Of a stretch of DNA of 64,000 nt, positions 17,043 through 25,784 are shown piece by piece. The stretch lies in NCBI RefSeq assembly GCF_900114415.1, contig NZ_FOSZ01000001.1, positions 62,001 to 126,000 on the forward strand, read 5' to 3'. The notes below the pieces were generated by a model. That model was not told the DNA's origin. It was given only the letters and a program-made list of their open reading frames with translations, and searched no databases. Every line of letters starts with the position of its first letter. The stretch's first letter is position 1. The stretch comes from Shimia haliotis. Its GTDB lineage: Bacteria > Pseudomonadota > Alphaproteobacteria > Rhodobacterales > Rhodobacteraceae. The position numbers and the translations under genes were made by a program.

Positions 17043-18305
17043 CTATCCCGCCCGGTCTTGGATTTGCACGACATCGCCAGTATCGCCGCGCGCTTTTCCA
17101 TCTTCCAGTGCTTCAACTGTGACGACGCCTGGTTTCTGGTTTTTGGTCCAAATCGTGGAGGCTGCCACCCGTTCACGGTTAATCCGATCCGCATATTTTT
17201 GCGCCACCTGATAGGTGTCGTTCATCAGGCCCTCGGCCAATGTGGTCGGGTGAAGGCCAAGCTTGAGGAAGCTGGCATTTGATACACGCAGATCATTTTC
17301 CGCGGCCTCTTTGCGTGGGTTGTCCACCATGGCCACCTTCGCACCGGTTAGACGCGCCACCAACTCCGCGAGTTCACGTACACGGTGCGTCTCGGTCATT
17401 TGGTTGCGGATGACAGGGCGGTCCCCTTTCGCCGGCGGGTTGGAGATGGCCAATTCGACGCAACGCACAGTATCGCTGATATGGATGAAAGCACGGGTTT
17501 GACCGCCAGTGCCGTGTACCGTGAGGGGGTAGCCAATGGCAGCTTGCATCAGGAAGCGGTTGAGCACGGTGCCATAGTCACCGTCGTAGGCAAAACGGTT
17601 GATCAGCCGCTCGTCGCGGCGGGTCTGGTCGGTTTGAGTGCCCCAGACAATGCCTTGATGAAGGTCGGTGATGCGGATGTCGTCGTTCTTTGCGTAGAAC
17701 TGGAACATCAGCTGATCCATGGTTTTTGTCATGTGATAGATGCTGCCCGGATTGGATGGATACAGAATCTCGCGGTTGTGGATGACGTTTTCTTCGCCCC
17801 GCACCATGATCTGCTGGTAGCCCTCCGGAATCTCCAAGCCCGCGCCGTCATAGCCGTATACGCCCATGGTACCGAGGTGAACGACGTGCGCGTCGAGATC
17901 CAGCAGCACCAAAGCTGCGAGAAGATTGTGGGTCGCGTTGATGTTGTTGTCGACAGTGTATCGTTTGGGGCAGGCGCCCCGCATGGAATAGGGGGCAGAG
18001 CGTTGCTCTCCAAAATGTACAACTGCGTCAGGTTTCAATTCACCAAGCAAAATGGCCAGATCATCGAACTCTTGCGCCACGTCCAGTTCGACGAACTTGA
18101 TGGATTTGCCGCTGACTTCTTTCCACGCCTCGATACGCTCTTGCGTAGATTTGATGGGTGTCAGACTTACCACGCCCAGGCGATTGTCGATTTTTCGGCG
18201 TGAAAGGTTGTCGACGATTGTCACGTCGTAGCCCTTTTCGCTGAGATAAAGAGAGGTCGGCCAACCGCAAAAACCATCTCCGCCAATTACCATAACTTTT
18301 TTCAC
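17043..18305 (-). CDS. UDP-sulfoquinovose synthase-like (SQD1/SqdB family) SDR
   Basis: This family converts UDP-glucose and sulfite to UDP-sulfoquinovose for sulfolipid, or for glycan sulfoquinovose in archaea. The 420-residue protein has the NAD-binding GGDGFCGWPTSLYLSEKGY (8-26) and an SQD1-type active site. T146 is in HLGTMGVYG, Y190 and K194 are in SIYHMTK, and HFGEQRSAPYSM and GIVWGTQTDQT are also characteristic. A tail of about 20 residues extends beyond the usual end. No sqdC, sqdD or other glycosyltransferase lies in the window, so the acceptor pathway is elsewhere. The gene appears monocistronic, with 311 bp of non-coding DNA upstream and a good terminator downstream. Confidence 0.85.
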   Translation of the reverse strand: MKKVMVIGGDGFCGWPTSLYLSEKGYDVTIVDNLSRRKIDNRLGVVSLTPIKSTQERIEAWKEVSGKSIKFVELDVAQEFDDLAILLGELKPDAVVHFGEQRSAPYSMRGACPKRYTVDNNINATHNLLAALVLLDLDAHVVHLGTMGVYGYDGAGLEIPEGYQQIMVRGEENVIHNREILYPSNPGSIYHMTKTMDQLMFQFYAKNDDIRITDLHQGIVWGTQTDQTRRDERLINRFAYDGDYGTVLNRFLMQAAIGYPLTVHGTGGQTRAFIHISDTVRCVELAISNPPAKGDRPVIRNQMTETHRVRELAELVARLTGAKVAMVDNPRKEAAENDLRVSNASFLKLGLHPTTLAEGLMNDTYQVAQKYADRINRERVAASTIWTKNQKPGVVTVEALEDGKARGDTGDVVQIQDRAG

Positions 18306-18617
18306 GCGCGTTCTCCTTATGCCAGCACGAAGCGCTGGGTTTTCGTTCCTGCCTCCCTTGGGAAAGGGTGAGTGATACAGGCAACTTCATGTCGGTAGTG
18401 CAATTCAGGGCAAAGTGTGTGGTGAGTAATTTGGCTCTGAGCGCACTGTGTTGTGAAAGTAGACTATTGGCGCGGCGGGGGCGCGTAAAGAAAATTGAGA
18501 GATCGGTTTTGATGGCGTTGTCGGGTTCATTCAAGCGCAACACGCCAGTTGGTGTGGTGGCGGTCGCGAAGTGTTTTGTGCCCTCATCATGAATTGCGAT
18601 GAGGGCACGGGCACGGG
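18306..18617. other. 311-bp intergenic region between the SQD1-like and SDR genes
   Basis: Both flanking genes are on the minus strand. The region holds an 11-bp perfect hairpin near the SDR stop codon (18578-18608) and presumably the promoter of the SQD1-like gene in its left part. A 74-codon reading frame on the plus strand (18368-18592) has no ribosome site or recognisable product and is not called. A single GTCGGTA heptamer occurs near 18391. I see no tRNA or known small RNA. Confidence 0.5.
18578..18608 (-). other. perfect 11-bp stem-loop after the SDR gene
   Basis: GTGCCCTCATC (18578-18588) and GATGAGGGCAC (18598-18608) are exact complements with a 9-base loop. It lies 10 bp downstream of the SDR stop codon on the minus strand. 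No T-run follows on the minus strand, so it could be a terminator of low quality or an mRNA-stabilising hairpin. Confidence 0.5.
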
Positions 18618-19370
18618 CTACATCTCGCCGCCTGCGACCTGCAAAGTCTGACCGCGTACAGAGTCCGCGAGGTCGGAACAGAGATACAGCGCTGTGTTGG
18701 CAACCTCCTCGGGCTTGATCAGGCGGCCGTGCGGGTTCACACCCACCATCATGTGGCGTGCTTCTTCTTCGGAACAGCCGGTACGCGCCATGATGCTTTC
18801 AATGTTCTGATCAATGATCGCGGTTTCCACGTAGGCAGGGCAGATCGAATTGAAGGTGATCGGCTTGAGCGCATAATCCGCGGCCAGAGATTTGATCATG
18901 CCGTTGACCGCGTGTTTTGAGGTCGAATAGGCCGGTGCGCCCTTCAGGCCGCGCAAACCGGCGATGGAGGAAATCACCATGACGCGCCCCCAATCGGTCT
19001 GGTTCATCGACTTCAGGCTTTCGCGGATGGTAAGGAATACGCCGTCGATATTGATCGACATCATCTTGCGCCAGAATGCCATGTCGGTTTTGTGCAGGGC
19101 ACGACCCTCGGCAATCCCTGCGTTGGCGACGCAAATCTGGATTGGGCCACGCGCGGCCACTGCAGCGGCGACACCGTCAACCATCGACTCTTCGTCTGCC
19201 ACATCCATGGCAAGCGGGTGGATGTTGTCTGTGGCGGCGTCTTGAAGCACCTCAAGACGGCGGCCTGTGATGGTGACGTTTGCGCCTTCGGCCGCGAGGG
19301 CCTGAGCGATGGCGAGGCCGATGCCGGTGCCGCCGCCAGTGACCAATGCGTGTTTGCCTTGCAATGACAT
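18618..19370 (-). CDS. SDR-family NAD(P)-dependent oxidoreductase
   Basis: The 250-residue classical short-chain dehydrogenase has the cofactor motif TGGGTGIG (11-18), NAG in VANAGIAEG (83-85), the catalytic Ser at 134-135 in VISSIAG, and Y148/K152 in YSTSK. The C-terminal part (RLIKPEEVANTALYLCSDLADSVRGQTLQVAGG) is typical of 3-hydroxybutyrate or 3-oxoacyl reductase-like members. The substrate is not defined by context. The ATG at 19370 has GGAG 7-10 bases upstream; a longer frame reaching 19661 has no ribosome site and would overlap the start of the divergent methyltransferase gene. Confidence 0.88.
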   Translation of the reverse strand: MSLQGKHALVTGGGTGIGLAIAQALAAEGANVTITGRRLEVLQDAATDNIHPLAMDVADEESMVDGVAAAVAARGPIQICVANAGIAEGRALHKTDMAFWRKMMSINIDGVFLTIRESLKSMNQTDWGRVMVISSIAGLRGLKGAPAYSTSKHAVNGMIKSLAADYALKPITFNSICPAYVETAIIDQNIESIMARTGCSEEEARHMMVGVNPHGRLIKPEEVANTALYLCSDLADSVRGQTLQVAGGEM

Positions 19371-19659
19371 GATGTTCTCCCTTGTCTCGTTGTTGGCAGG
19401 ATGGGCGGCTTGGCGGGCGCAGGCAAGCGGACACAGGCCAAACGCCGCGCCGTCACTTTGAGGGACATTTTGGGGGCTTGCAGGCGGATCATTGCGTGAA
19501 AGGTGTCCCGTTTGGCGCAAAAGTGCAGGCTTTCTGTCCTTTTTGCTTGTTGGGGCATTTTGTGCCGTTGCGTCACGGCAAAACATCGCTAAACCGAATG
19601 GAACGCCGCACGGCGGACCAGGTGCACGAAGCGCCGCAAGCCAGTAGAGGAGCCTGTGC

Positions 19660-20124
19660 ATGACCGAGACCCGGAGTCGGTGGTTTGACCTACCGCCAGT
19701 CTGGCTTGTTGTCGCACTGGTGTTGGCATGGGTCCAAGCGCGGTATTTTTCGATGGGATTGAGCTTTGGCCCTGTGTGGGCAGATCTTCTTGGCGGGCTG
19801 TTGGTCGGCGGAGGGATTCTGCTGATGGCGCTGGCGATCTATGAGATGCGCCGGCAGAAAACCACCATTCATCCTCATCATGACAGTGCGCGACTGGTGC
19901 AATCGGGCATCTTTAGCCGCACGCGCAATCCGATCTATCTGGGCGATGTGATGGTGCTTGCAGGGCTGATCCTTTACTGGGACGCGGTCCTCGCACTGCC
20001 GCTTGTACCTTTGTTTCTATGGCTTCTGGAACGGCGTTTTGTCATTCCGGAAGAAAATCGTCTTCGTCGTATCTTTCGCATGGATTTCGCAAAGTACTGC
20101 GAAAAAGTCAGGCGGTGGATGTGA
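19660..20124 (+). CDS. isoprenylcysteine carboxyl methyltransferase-like membrane protein
   Basis: This 154-residue integral membrane protein belongs to the ICMT/PEMT-like family. It has four or so hydrophobic segments (about 12-28, 36-62, 93-108, 108-125). The conserved SAM-binding motifs are TRNPIYLGDV (about 87-96) and the C-terminal EENRLRRIFRMDFAKYCEKVRRW. Bacterial relatives methylate small hydrophobic or phospholipid-like substrates, most without a known substrate. It is divergent from the SDR gene and lies 135 bp upstream of pntA on the same strand. Confidence 0.85.
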   Translation: MTETRSRWFDLPPVWLVVALVLAWVQARYFSMGLSFGPVWADLLGGLLVGGGILLMALAIYEMRRQKTTIHPHHDSARLVQSGIFSRTRNPIYLGDVMVLAGLILYWDAVLALPLVPLFLWLLERRFVIPEENRLRRIFRMDFAKYCEKVRRWM

Positions 20125-20195
20125 TGCCGTTGCGTCGCAGAAATACGGGAGGGCCTCTGTTTGCTTGTGCAGCATCACAGGTGGCGTTAAAACTT

Positions 20196-20207
20196 TCTGC
20201 AAGTGCA
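20196..20207. promoter_or_regulatory. CTGC-N4-GCAG inverted repeat upstream of pntA
   Basis: CTGCAAGTGCAG lies 53 bp before the pntA GTG start. It is a perfect CTGCA/TGCAG inverted repeat with a 2-base centre. It fits the CTGC-N3/4-GCAG pattern I recall for PhaR, the regulator of polyhydroxybutyrate genes in Paracoccus and relatives. Whether PhaR acts here is inference. Confidence 0.3.
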
Positions 20208-20259
20208 GCATTGTCTGCGTGAAATATTATTGCTCCACGACCAAAGGGGGATAAGAAAG

Positions 20260-21831
20260 GTGAAAATCGGAACACCCAAAGAGGTGTTTGACGGGGAAAA
20301 CCGGGTCGCGATGACTCCGGACTCTGCCAAACAGCTCATGAAACTGGGCTACGAGTGCGCGATCGAAGCGGGCGCTGGTGCCAATGCAGGTTTCACGGAT
20401 GCGTCTTATGAAGATGCAGGCGTTGAGGTCATCAAGACCGCGGCGGGCCTCTGGAAGGCTTGCGATATCGTGGCCAAGGTGCGCCAGCCGGATGCGACAG
20501 AGCTGAAACGCCTGACCAGTGACAAGACGCTGATCTCTTTCTTCAACCCAGCGGGCAACGAAGAAGGCATGGAAGCCGCCAAAGCCAAAGGGGCGAACGT
20601 GATCGCCATGGAAATGGTGCCGCGTATCTCGCGGGCGCAGAAAATGGACGCTCTGTCCTCGATGGCGAACATTGCGGGGTATCGCGCAGTTATTGAGGCG
20701 GGCAACAACTTTGGTCGCTTCTTCACCGGTCAGGTGACTGCGGCGGGTAAGGTTCCCCCAGCGAAAGTTCTGGTTGTGGGCGCCGGCGTTGCCGGTCTGG
20801 CCGCGATTGGCACCTCGACCTCGCTGGGCGCGATCACGCTGGCGTTTGACGTGCGTCCCGAAGTGGCCGAACAGGTTGAATCGATGGGCGCCGAGTTCGT
20901 CTATCTCGACTTTGAGGAAGAGCAGCAGGATGGCGCGGCCACCGGCGGCTATGCCTCTGTTCAGTCTGAAGAATTCCGCAACGCGCAGCTGGCGAAGTTC
21001 CGCGAACTGGCGCCCGAAGTGGACATCGTGATCACCACCGCGTTGATCCCGAACCGCGAAGCGCCGGAACTCTGGACCGAAGACATGGTTGCCATGATGA
21101 AGCCGGGTTCCGTGATCGTCGATCTGGCGGCGGAAAAGGGCGGCAACTGTAAGCTGACCGTGATGGACGAGAAGATCGTGACCGAGAATGGCGTGACCAT
21201 TGTTGGCTATACCGACTTCCCGAGCCGTATGGCCGCTCAGGCTTCGACCCTTTATGCGACCAACATCCGTCACATGATGACCGACCTGACGCCCGAGAAA
21301 GACGGTCAGGTCAATCACGACATGGAAGATGACGTGATCCGCGGCGCGACCGTGACGTTTGAAGGTGACATCACCTTCCCGCCACCCCCGCCGAAAGTGC
21401 AGGCGATTGCGGCCAAACCGAAAGAGGTTGTTCCGGAACTGACACCGGAAGAAAAGCGCGCAGCCGAAGTGGCAGCGTTCAAAGCGCAGACCAAACAGCA
21501 GGTGATGCTGCTCGGTGGCGGTGGTGCCTTGATCCTTCTGCTGGGTCTGGTGGCGCCGGCCAGCTTCATGCAGCACTTTATCGTGTTCGTGCTGGCCTGC
21601 TTTGTCGGCTTCCAGGTGATCTGGGGCGTTGCGCACTCGCTGCACACCCCGCTGATGGCTGTGACCAACGCGATTTCGTCGATCATCATTCTGGGCGCCC
21701 TGATGCAGATCGGGTCCGGGTCGTTCCTTGTGATCCTGCTTGCCGCTGCTTCGGTCTTTATGGCCGGGATCAATATCTTCGGCGGCTTCCTCGTGACACG
21801 GCGCATGCTCGCCATGTTCCAGAAATCCTAA
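20260..21831 (+). CDS. pntA: NAD(P) transhydrogenase subunit alpha
   Basis: PntA and PntB form the proton-translocating transhydrogenase, which uses proton-motive force to reduce NADP+ with NADH. The 523-residue protein has the NAD(H)-binding dI domain (about 1-380; [55 protein letters not shown]). A charged linker with [11 protein letters not shown] follows, then a C-terminal membrane domain of about four helices (from about 425). I use the GTG at 20260 because GGGGGA lies upstream and it gives the normal N-terminus; an in-frame ATG at 20203 adds an unlikely 19 residues. pntB follows after 12 bp. Confidence 0.96.
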   Translation: MKIGTPKEVFDGENRVAMTPDSAKQLMKLGYECAIEAGAGANAGFTDASYEDAGVEVIKTAAGLWKACDIVAKVRQPDATELKRLTSDKTLISFFNPAGNEEGMEAAKAKGANVIAMEMVPRISRAQKMDALSSMANIAGYRAVIEAGNNFGRFFTGQVTAAGKVPPAKVLVVGAGVAGLAAIGTSTSLGAITLAFDVRPEVAEQVESMGAEFVYLDFEEEQQDGAATGGYASVQSEEFRNAQLAKFRELAPEVDIVITTALIPNREAPELWTEDMVAMMKPGSVIVDLAAEKGGNCKLTVMDEKIVTENGVTIVGYTDFPSRMAAQASTLYATNIRHMMTDLTPEKDGQVNHDMEDDVIRGATVTFEGDITFPPPPPKVQAIAAKPKEVVPELTPEEKRAAEVAAFKAQTKQQVMLLGGGGALILLLGLVAPASFMQHFIVFVLACFVGFQVIWGVAHSLHTPLMAVTNAISSIIILGALMQIGSGSFLVILLAAASVFMAGINIFGGFLVTRRMLAMFQKS

Positions 21832-21843
21832 GGAGGTTGAGCA

Positions 21844-23286
21844 ATGGAATTTGGTTTTACGACCGCCGCTTACGTTGTTGCGGCAGTGCTCTTCATCCTC
21901 TCGTTGGGTGGTCTGAGCAATCAGGAAAGCGCGAAACGCGCAGTGTGGTACGGGATCACCGGCATGGCGCTGGCGGTTTTTGCCACGCTCATCGGCCCGG
22001 GTTCTGGCCTGTGGTGGCTGTCCGTTCCGCTGATCGCGGCGGGTGGCTGGATCGGCTATCAACTGGCGTCCAAGGTCGAAATGACCCAGATGCCGGAACT
22101 GGTGGCCGGCATGCACGCGCTGGTTGGTCTGGCGGCTGTTTTTGTTGGCTTCAACGCACATTTCGAGATCGGCAACGCGGCAGCGGCCAACGCGTCTGGC
22201 ATGGATGCGGTGAAAGACCTCGGTGCATTCGGTCAACTGATCGCCAAGAAATCCGCGGTTGAGATCAGCATCTTGTTCGTCGAGTTGTCGCTTGGCGTCT
22301 GGATTGGTGCTGTGACCTTCACCGGCTCTGTGATCGCTTACGGCAAGCTCTCGGGCAAAGTGTCCTCCAACGCGGAAAAGCTGCCTGGTGGTCACCTGCT
22401 GAACGCGGGCGCGGCGGCTTTGTCTCTGCTTTGCCTGATCTGGTATCTGAACACCGGTGGCATTCTACCTCTGCTGATCCTGACTCTGGCGGCACTATTT
22501 ATCGGGTATCACCTGATCATGGGCATCGGTGGTGCGGACATGCCGGTGGTTGTCTCGATGCTGAACTCCTACTCCGGTTGGGCAGCAGCGGCGATTGGCT
22601 TCTCGCTCGGCAACGACCTTCTGATCGTTGTGGGTGCGCTGGTGGGCTCGTCTGGTGCGATCCTCAGCTACATCATGTGTAAGGCGATGAACCGCTCGTT
22701 TGTCTCTGTGATCCTCGGCGGCTTTGGTGGGACCACGGGTCCTGCGATGGAAGTCGAAGGCGAACAGGTTGCCATCGAAGCAGACGGCGTTGCCGCCGCT
22801 CTGGACGATGCCGACAGCGTAGTGATCATCCCGGGCTACGGCATGGCCGTGGCTCAGGCTCAGCAGAACGTTGCGGAACTGACCCGTCGTCTGCGCGCCA
22901 AGGGCAAGAATGTGCGTTTCGCAATCCATCCGGTTGCGGGCCGTCTGCCCGGTCACATGAACGTGCTGCTGGCGGAAGCCAAAGTGCCTTATGACATCGT
23001 GCTGGAAATGGACGAGATCAATGACGACTTCCCGGAAACGGATGTGGCCATCGTGATCGGCTCCAACGACATCGTGAACCCTGCAGCGCAGGAAGACCCC
23101 AACAGCCCCATCGCCGGCATGCCGGTTTTGGAATGCTGGAAGGCGAAGCAGGTGTTTGTTTCCAAGCGTGGCCAAGGTACCGGTTATTCCGGCATCGAGA
23201 ACCCGCTGTTCTTCAAAGAGAACACGCGCATGTTCTATGGTGATGCGAAAGCCAGCCTTGATAAGCTGCTGACCATGATCGACTGA
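21844..23286 (+). CDS. pntB: NAD(P) transhydrogenase subunit beta
   Basis: The 480-residue partner of PntA has an N-terminal membrane domain of about nine helices (to about residue 270) that forms the proton path. This is followed by the NADP(H)-binding dIII domain, with [47 protein letters not shown] and [23 protein letters not shown] lies 7 bases before the ATG. The gene directly follows pntA and is followed by a strong terminator, so pntAB is a two-gene operon. Confidence 0.97.
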   Translation: MEFGFTTAAYVVAAVLFILSLGGLSNQESAKRAVWYGITGMALAVFATLIGPGSGLWWLSVPLIAAGGWIGYQLASKVEMTQMPELVAGMHALVGLAAVFVGFNAHFEIGNAAAANASGMDAVKDLGAFGQLIAKKSAVEISILFVELSLGVWIGAVTFTGSVIAYGKLSGKVSSNAEKLPGGHLLNAGAAALSLLCLIWYLNTGGILPLLILTLAALFIGYHLIMGIGGADMPVVVSMLNSYSGWAAAAIGFSLGNDLLIVVGALVGSSGAILSYIMCKAMNRSFVSVILGGFGGTTGPAMEVEGEQVAIEADGVAAALDDADSVVIIPGYGMAVAQAQQNVAELTRRLRAKGKNVRFAIHPVAGRLPGHMNVLLAEAKVPYDIVLEMDEINDDFPETDVAIVIGSNDIVNPAAQEDPNSPIAGMPVLECWKAKQVFVSKRGQGTGYSGIENPLFFKENTRMFYGDAKASLDKLLTMID

Positions 23287-23310
23287 TCCGAGGTCACATG
23301 AAACATTGAG

Positions 23311-23337
23311 AGGCGCTCCTTCGGGGGCGCCTTTTTT
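23311..23337 (+). terminator. intrinsic terminator of pntAB
   Basis: The stem AGGCGCTCC-TTCG-GGGGCGCCT with a stable TTCG tetraloop is followed by a run of six T. It begins 25 bp after the pntB stop codon. Confidence 0.9.
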
Positions 23338-23464
23338 GGTCTCCAATTTCCTCGGGGTCAGGGGCAGCGCCCCGGGTCTTGTGGCCTGGAGGGCTTGTTT
23401 CAAAAAGGAAAATCGGCTGATGTATACCGCGGTATTCAGCTAAGTCATTGAAAACTATAAATTC

Positions 23465-23493
23465 TTTACAGGTTTCCCTAGGGTCGCTATCTT
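23465..23493 (+). promoter_or_regulatory. candidate promoter of the DUF3422 gene
   Basis: TTTACA (23465-23470) and TATCTT (23488-23493) are separated by 17 bp in a locally AT-rich stretch. The predicted start near 23500 leaves a 16-base leader with GGAG before the ATG at 23516. Confidence 0.45.
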
Positions 23494-23515
23494 GCCGTGA
23501 AACCGGAGATTTTAG

Positions 23516-24793
23516 ATGCCGCCTATTGATGACCATCCTTTACGCTACAAACTGGCCAATGAATTGCATGCGCGCCCCTTTCCAACGCTGACGGCACCGG
23601 CGACAGCGGTGTTTCTGGCATTGCGCACATCCATTGATGTGATCGGCGGGGCGAGAGATGCTGAAATGGCGCATCTGCATGACCTGCTGGACCGGTTTGG
23701 CGCGCATCACCCGCAGCCCGGCGCGACGCATTTTTCCTGTGCCATCGGGCGTCATCGCCTCAAGTGGGAGATGCACGCGGAGTTTGTGACCTTCACCGTG
23801 TTCATCGACCGGCTCAGTGTGCGGCCATTTGATCCGGCGGACTTTGAGGTCTTCCCCGAAGACTGGCTTGCGCGCGCTCCGGGCAAGCGCATCACATCGG
23901 CATTGATCCGCATCGACGCGATGCCGCTGGCCGAGCAGGCCCATGAGGAACTGTCGAATTGGTTTGTGCCGGAGAGCATTGCGGTGAGCAACGTGTTGGA
24001 CAAATCCTGTCTGGTGGCCACGGATTTCCGCATAGACGCGGCAGGGCATCAGCGCATGGCTTTGTTTGTGAACGAAGGCACCGGACAGCGCCGGATCGGG
24101 CGCGTTGTGCAAAGGCTGTGTGAGATTGAAACCTACAAGTCGATGTCGATGCTGGGTTATTTCCGCGTGAAGGCGATCGCGCCTCAGTTGGGGCAACTGG
24201 AGGCGGAAGTGGCCGACTTGATGGGGCATCTGCGCAGCAGCGACGAAAACCCGGATCAGACACTTGGCCGTTTGTTGGACCTGTCCGGCGATCTGGAGAA
24301 GCTGATTGCCGACACCTCGTTCCGATTTGGTGCCACAGAGGCCTATGAAGCGATTGTGCATCAGCGCATCACTGTGCTGCGCGAGGAGCGGTTCATGGGG
24401 CGGCAGACCATGGGAGAGTTCATGTCGCGCCGATACGATCCTGCGATGCGGACGGTGGCCTCGACCAAGTCGCGGATGCAGTCATTGGCGGATCGCGCCG
24501 GGCGGGCAGGGCAGTTATTGCGCACCAAGGTTGAGGTCTCGCGCTCGGCGCAGAACCAAGCTTTGCTGGAGAGCATGGACCGGCGTGCGGATTTGGCGCT
24601 TCGTTTGCAGGAGACAGTCGAGGGGCTGTCTGTGGTGGCGATCAGCTACTATGCGGTTTCTCTGCTGGGCTATCTTGTCTATCCGCTGGCAGGGCCTTTG
24701 GGCGTGTCCAAGGGCGTGCTGACCGCGGCGGTGACGGTGCCTGTGGTGCTGGCGGTCTGGTGGATGGTGCGACGGATCAAGGCGCGGATATAA
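23516..24793 (+). CDS. DUF3422 family membrane-anchored protein
   Basis: The 425-residue protein opens with the DUF3422 signature HPLRYKLANELHARPFPTL (7-25) and FSCAIGRHRLKWEMHAEFVTFTVF. It continues with an alpha-helical central region (about 200-370) that may be coiled coil, and ends with two transmembrane helices (about 380-418, VVAISYYAVSLLGYLVYPL and VLTAAVTVPVVLAVWWMV). Most of the protein should face the cytoplasm. The family is widespread in proteobacteria but has no established function. The gene is flanked by terminators on both sides and has its own promoter candidate, so it is monocistronic. Confidence 0.9.
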   Translation: MPPIDDHPLRYKLANELHARPFPTLTAPATAVFLALRTSIDVIGGARDAEMAHLHDLLDRFGAHHPQPGATHFSCAIGRHRLKWEMHAEFVTFTVFIDRLSVRPFDPADFEVFPEDWLARAPGKRITSALIRIDAMPLAEQAHEELSNWFVPESIAVSNVLDKSCLVATDFRIDAAGHQRMALFVNEGTGQRRIGRVVQRLCEIETYKSMSMLGYFRVKAIAPQLGQLEAEVADLMGHLRSSDENPDQTLGRLLDLSGDLEKLIADTSFRFGATEAYEAIVHQRITVLREERFMGRQTMGEFMSRRYDPAMRTVASTKSRMQSLADRAGRAGQLLRTKVEVSRSAQNQALLESMDRRADLALRLQETVEGLSVVAISYYAVSLLGYLVYPLAGPLGVSKGVLTAAVTVPVVLAVWWMVRRIKARI

Positions 24794-24821
24794 GGCGCGA
24801 CGCCAGGGGCAGGGGCAAAGA

Positions 24822-24852
24822 AAAAGGCCGGAGCAATCTGCTCCGGCCTTTT
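24822..24852. terminator. bidirectional terminator
   Basis: AAAAGGCCGGAGCA and TGCTCCGGCCTTTT are exact complements with a 3-base loop. It lies 28 bp after the DUF3422 stop and 20 bp after the permease stop on the other strand, serving both convergent genes. Confidence 0.9.
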
Positions 24853-24872
24853 CTGTGTGATCTCGCTTTGCC

Positions 24873-25784
24873 TTAGCGTCCGCGGATGCGCGGGTCGAGC
24901 GCGTCGCGCAGGCCGTCGCCAAGGTAGTTCACCGACAGAACCGTCAGCGAGATCGCCAGACCGGGCCAGAACACGCGTTCCGGATAGTCTTGCAGATACT
25001 GCACCGCATCGTTCAGCAGGCGGCCCCAAGTCGGGAAGTCCGGCGGGAAGCCGAGCCCGAGGAAGGACAGCGCGCTTTCGGTGATGATCGCATTGGCGAT
25101 CCCCAAGGTTGCCGACACCATAATCGGGCTCAGCACGTTGGGCAGGATGTGGCGTGTGATCATGTTTTTGTTGGACGTCCCGATAGAGCGGGCAGCCAGA
25201 ACAAATTCACGTTCCTTGATCGCCAGAACATCGCCGCGCACGATCCGTGCGGTGGGCATCCACGAGGTGATGCCGATAGCAACCACGATCAGGATAAAAA
25301 TCCCACGCTCAGGGCCAACAGCTGCGGACAGCGGTTCGCGGAAGAGCATCATCATCACCAGCAGAAGCGGCAGGATCGGCAGGGCCAGAAACAGGTCGGT
25401 CAGACGCATCAGCGGGCCGTCCAGTTTCTTGAAGTAGCCCGCGGTGATCCCGACAAGGCTGCCAAGACCCAGCGCCAGCGCCATGGCTGTCAGGCCGACG
25501 GCGATGGAGGTCTGCCCCCCCGCCATCATACGCGCCAGAAGGTCACGACCAAGCTGGTCGGTGCCAAAGGGATGCGCCAGGCTTGGCCCCTGATTGCGGG
25601 AGCGGATGTCAATGAAGGTCGCGTCATAGGGCCAGAGCCACGGGCCGATGAAGACCCCGAGCACGATCACGATGAAGACGATACCACCAATCAAAGCCCC
25701 TTTGTGGGCCTTGAACTGGTGCCACACGTCGTACCATTGGCTGTGCGGCGGGGTGGTGGGTTCCGTGTTGGACATATCAGTCAT
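24873..25784 (-). CDS. peptide-type ABC transporter permease (DppC/OppC family)
   Basis: This 303-residue inner-membrane permease belongs to the oligopeptide/dipeptide class. It has an N-terminal cytoplasmic segment, one TM (about 35-55), the conserved HPFGTDQLGRDLLARMMAGGQTSIAVGL, further TM helices, and the ATPase-contact EAA loop REFVLAARSIGTSNKNMITRHILPN. It ends DALDPRIRGR. I start it at the ATG at 25784, preceded by GAGGA at 6 bases, rather than a TTG at 25802. Its start overlaps the end of the upstream permease gene by 8 bases. With the second permease and the binding protein it forms the minus-strand arm of the amidohydrolase island. Confidence 0.93.
   Translation of the reverse strand: MTDMSNTEPTTPPHSQWYDVWHQFKAHKGALIGGIVFIVIVLGVFIGPWLWPYDATFIDIRSRNQGPSLAHPFGTDQLGRDLLARMMAGGQTSIAVGLTAMALALGLGSLVGITAGYFKKLDGPLMRLTDLFLALPILPLLLVMMMLFREPLSAAVGPERGIFILIVVAIGITSWMPTARIVRGDVLAIKEREFVLAARSIGTSNKNMITRHILPNVLSPIMVSATLGIANAIITESALSFLGLGFPPDFPTWGRLLNDAVQYLQDYPERVFWPGLAISLTVLSVNYLGDGLRDALDPRIRGR

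Noticed and set aside
18368-18592. 74-codon frame in the 311-bp gap
   Set aside because: No ribosome site, no similarity recognised, Cys/Arg-rich composition. It is more likely non-coding upstream DNA.
20227-22395. 722-codon reading frame opposite pntA/pntB
   Set aside because: It mirrors the well-supported pntAB genes. High GC at third codon positions removes stops from an antisense frame. The translation is rich in His, Arg and Gln with no recognisable domain.
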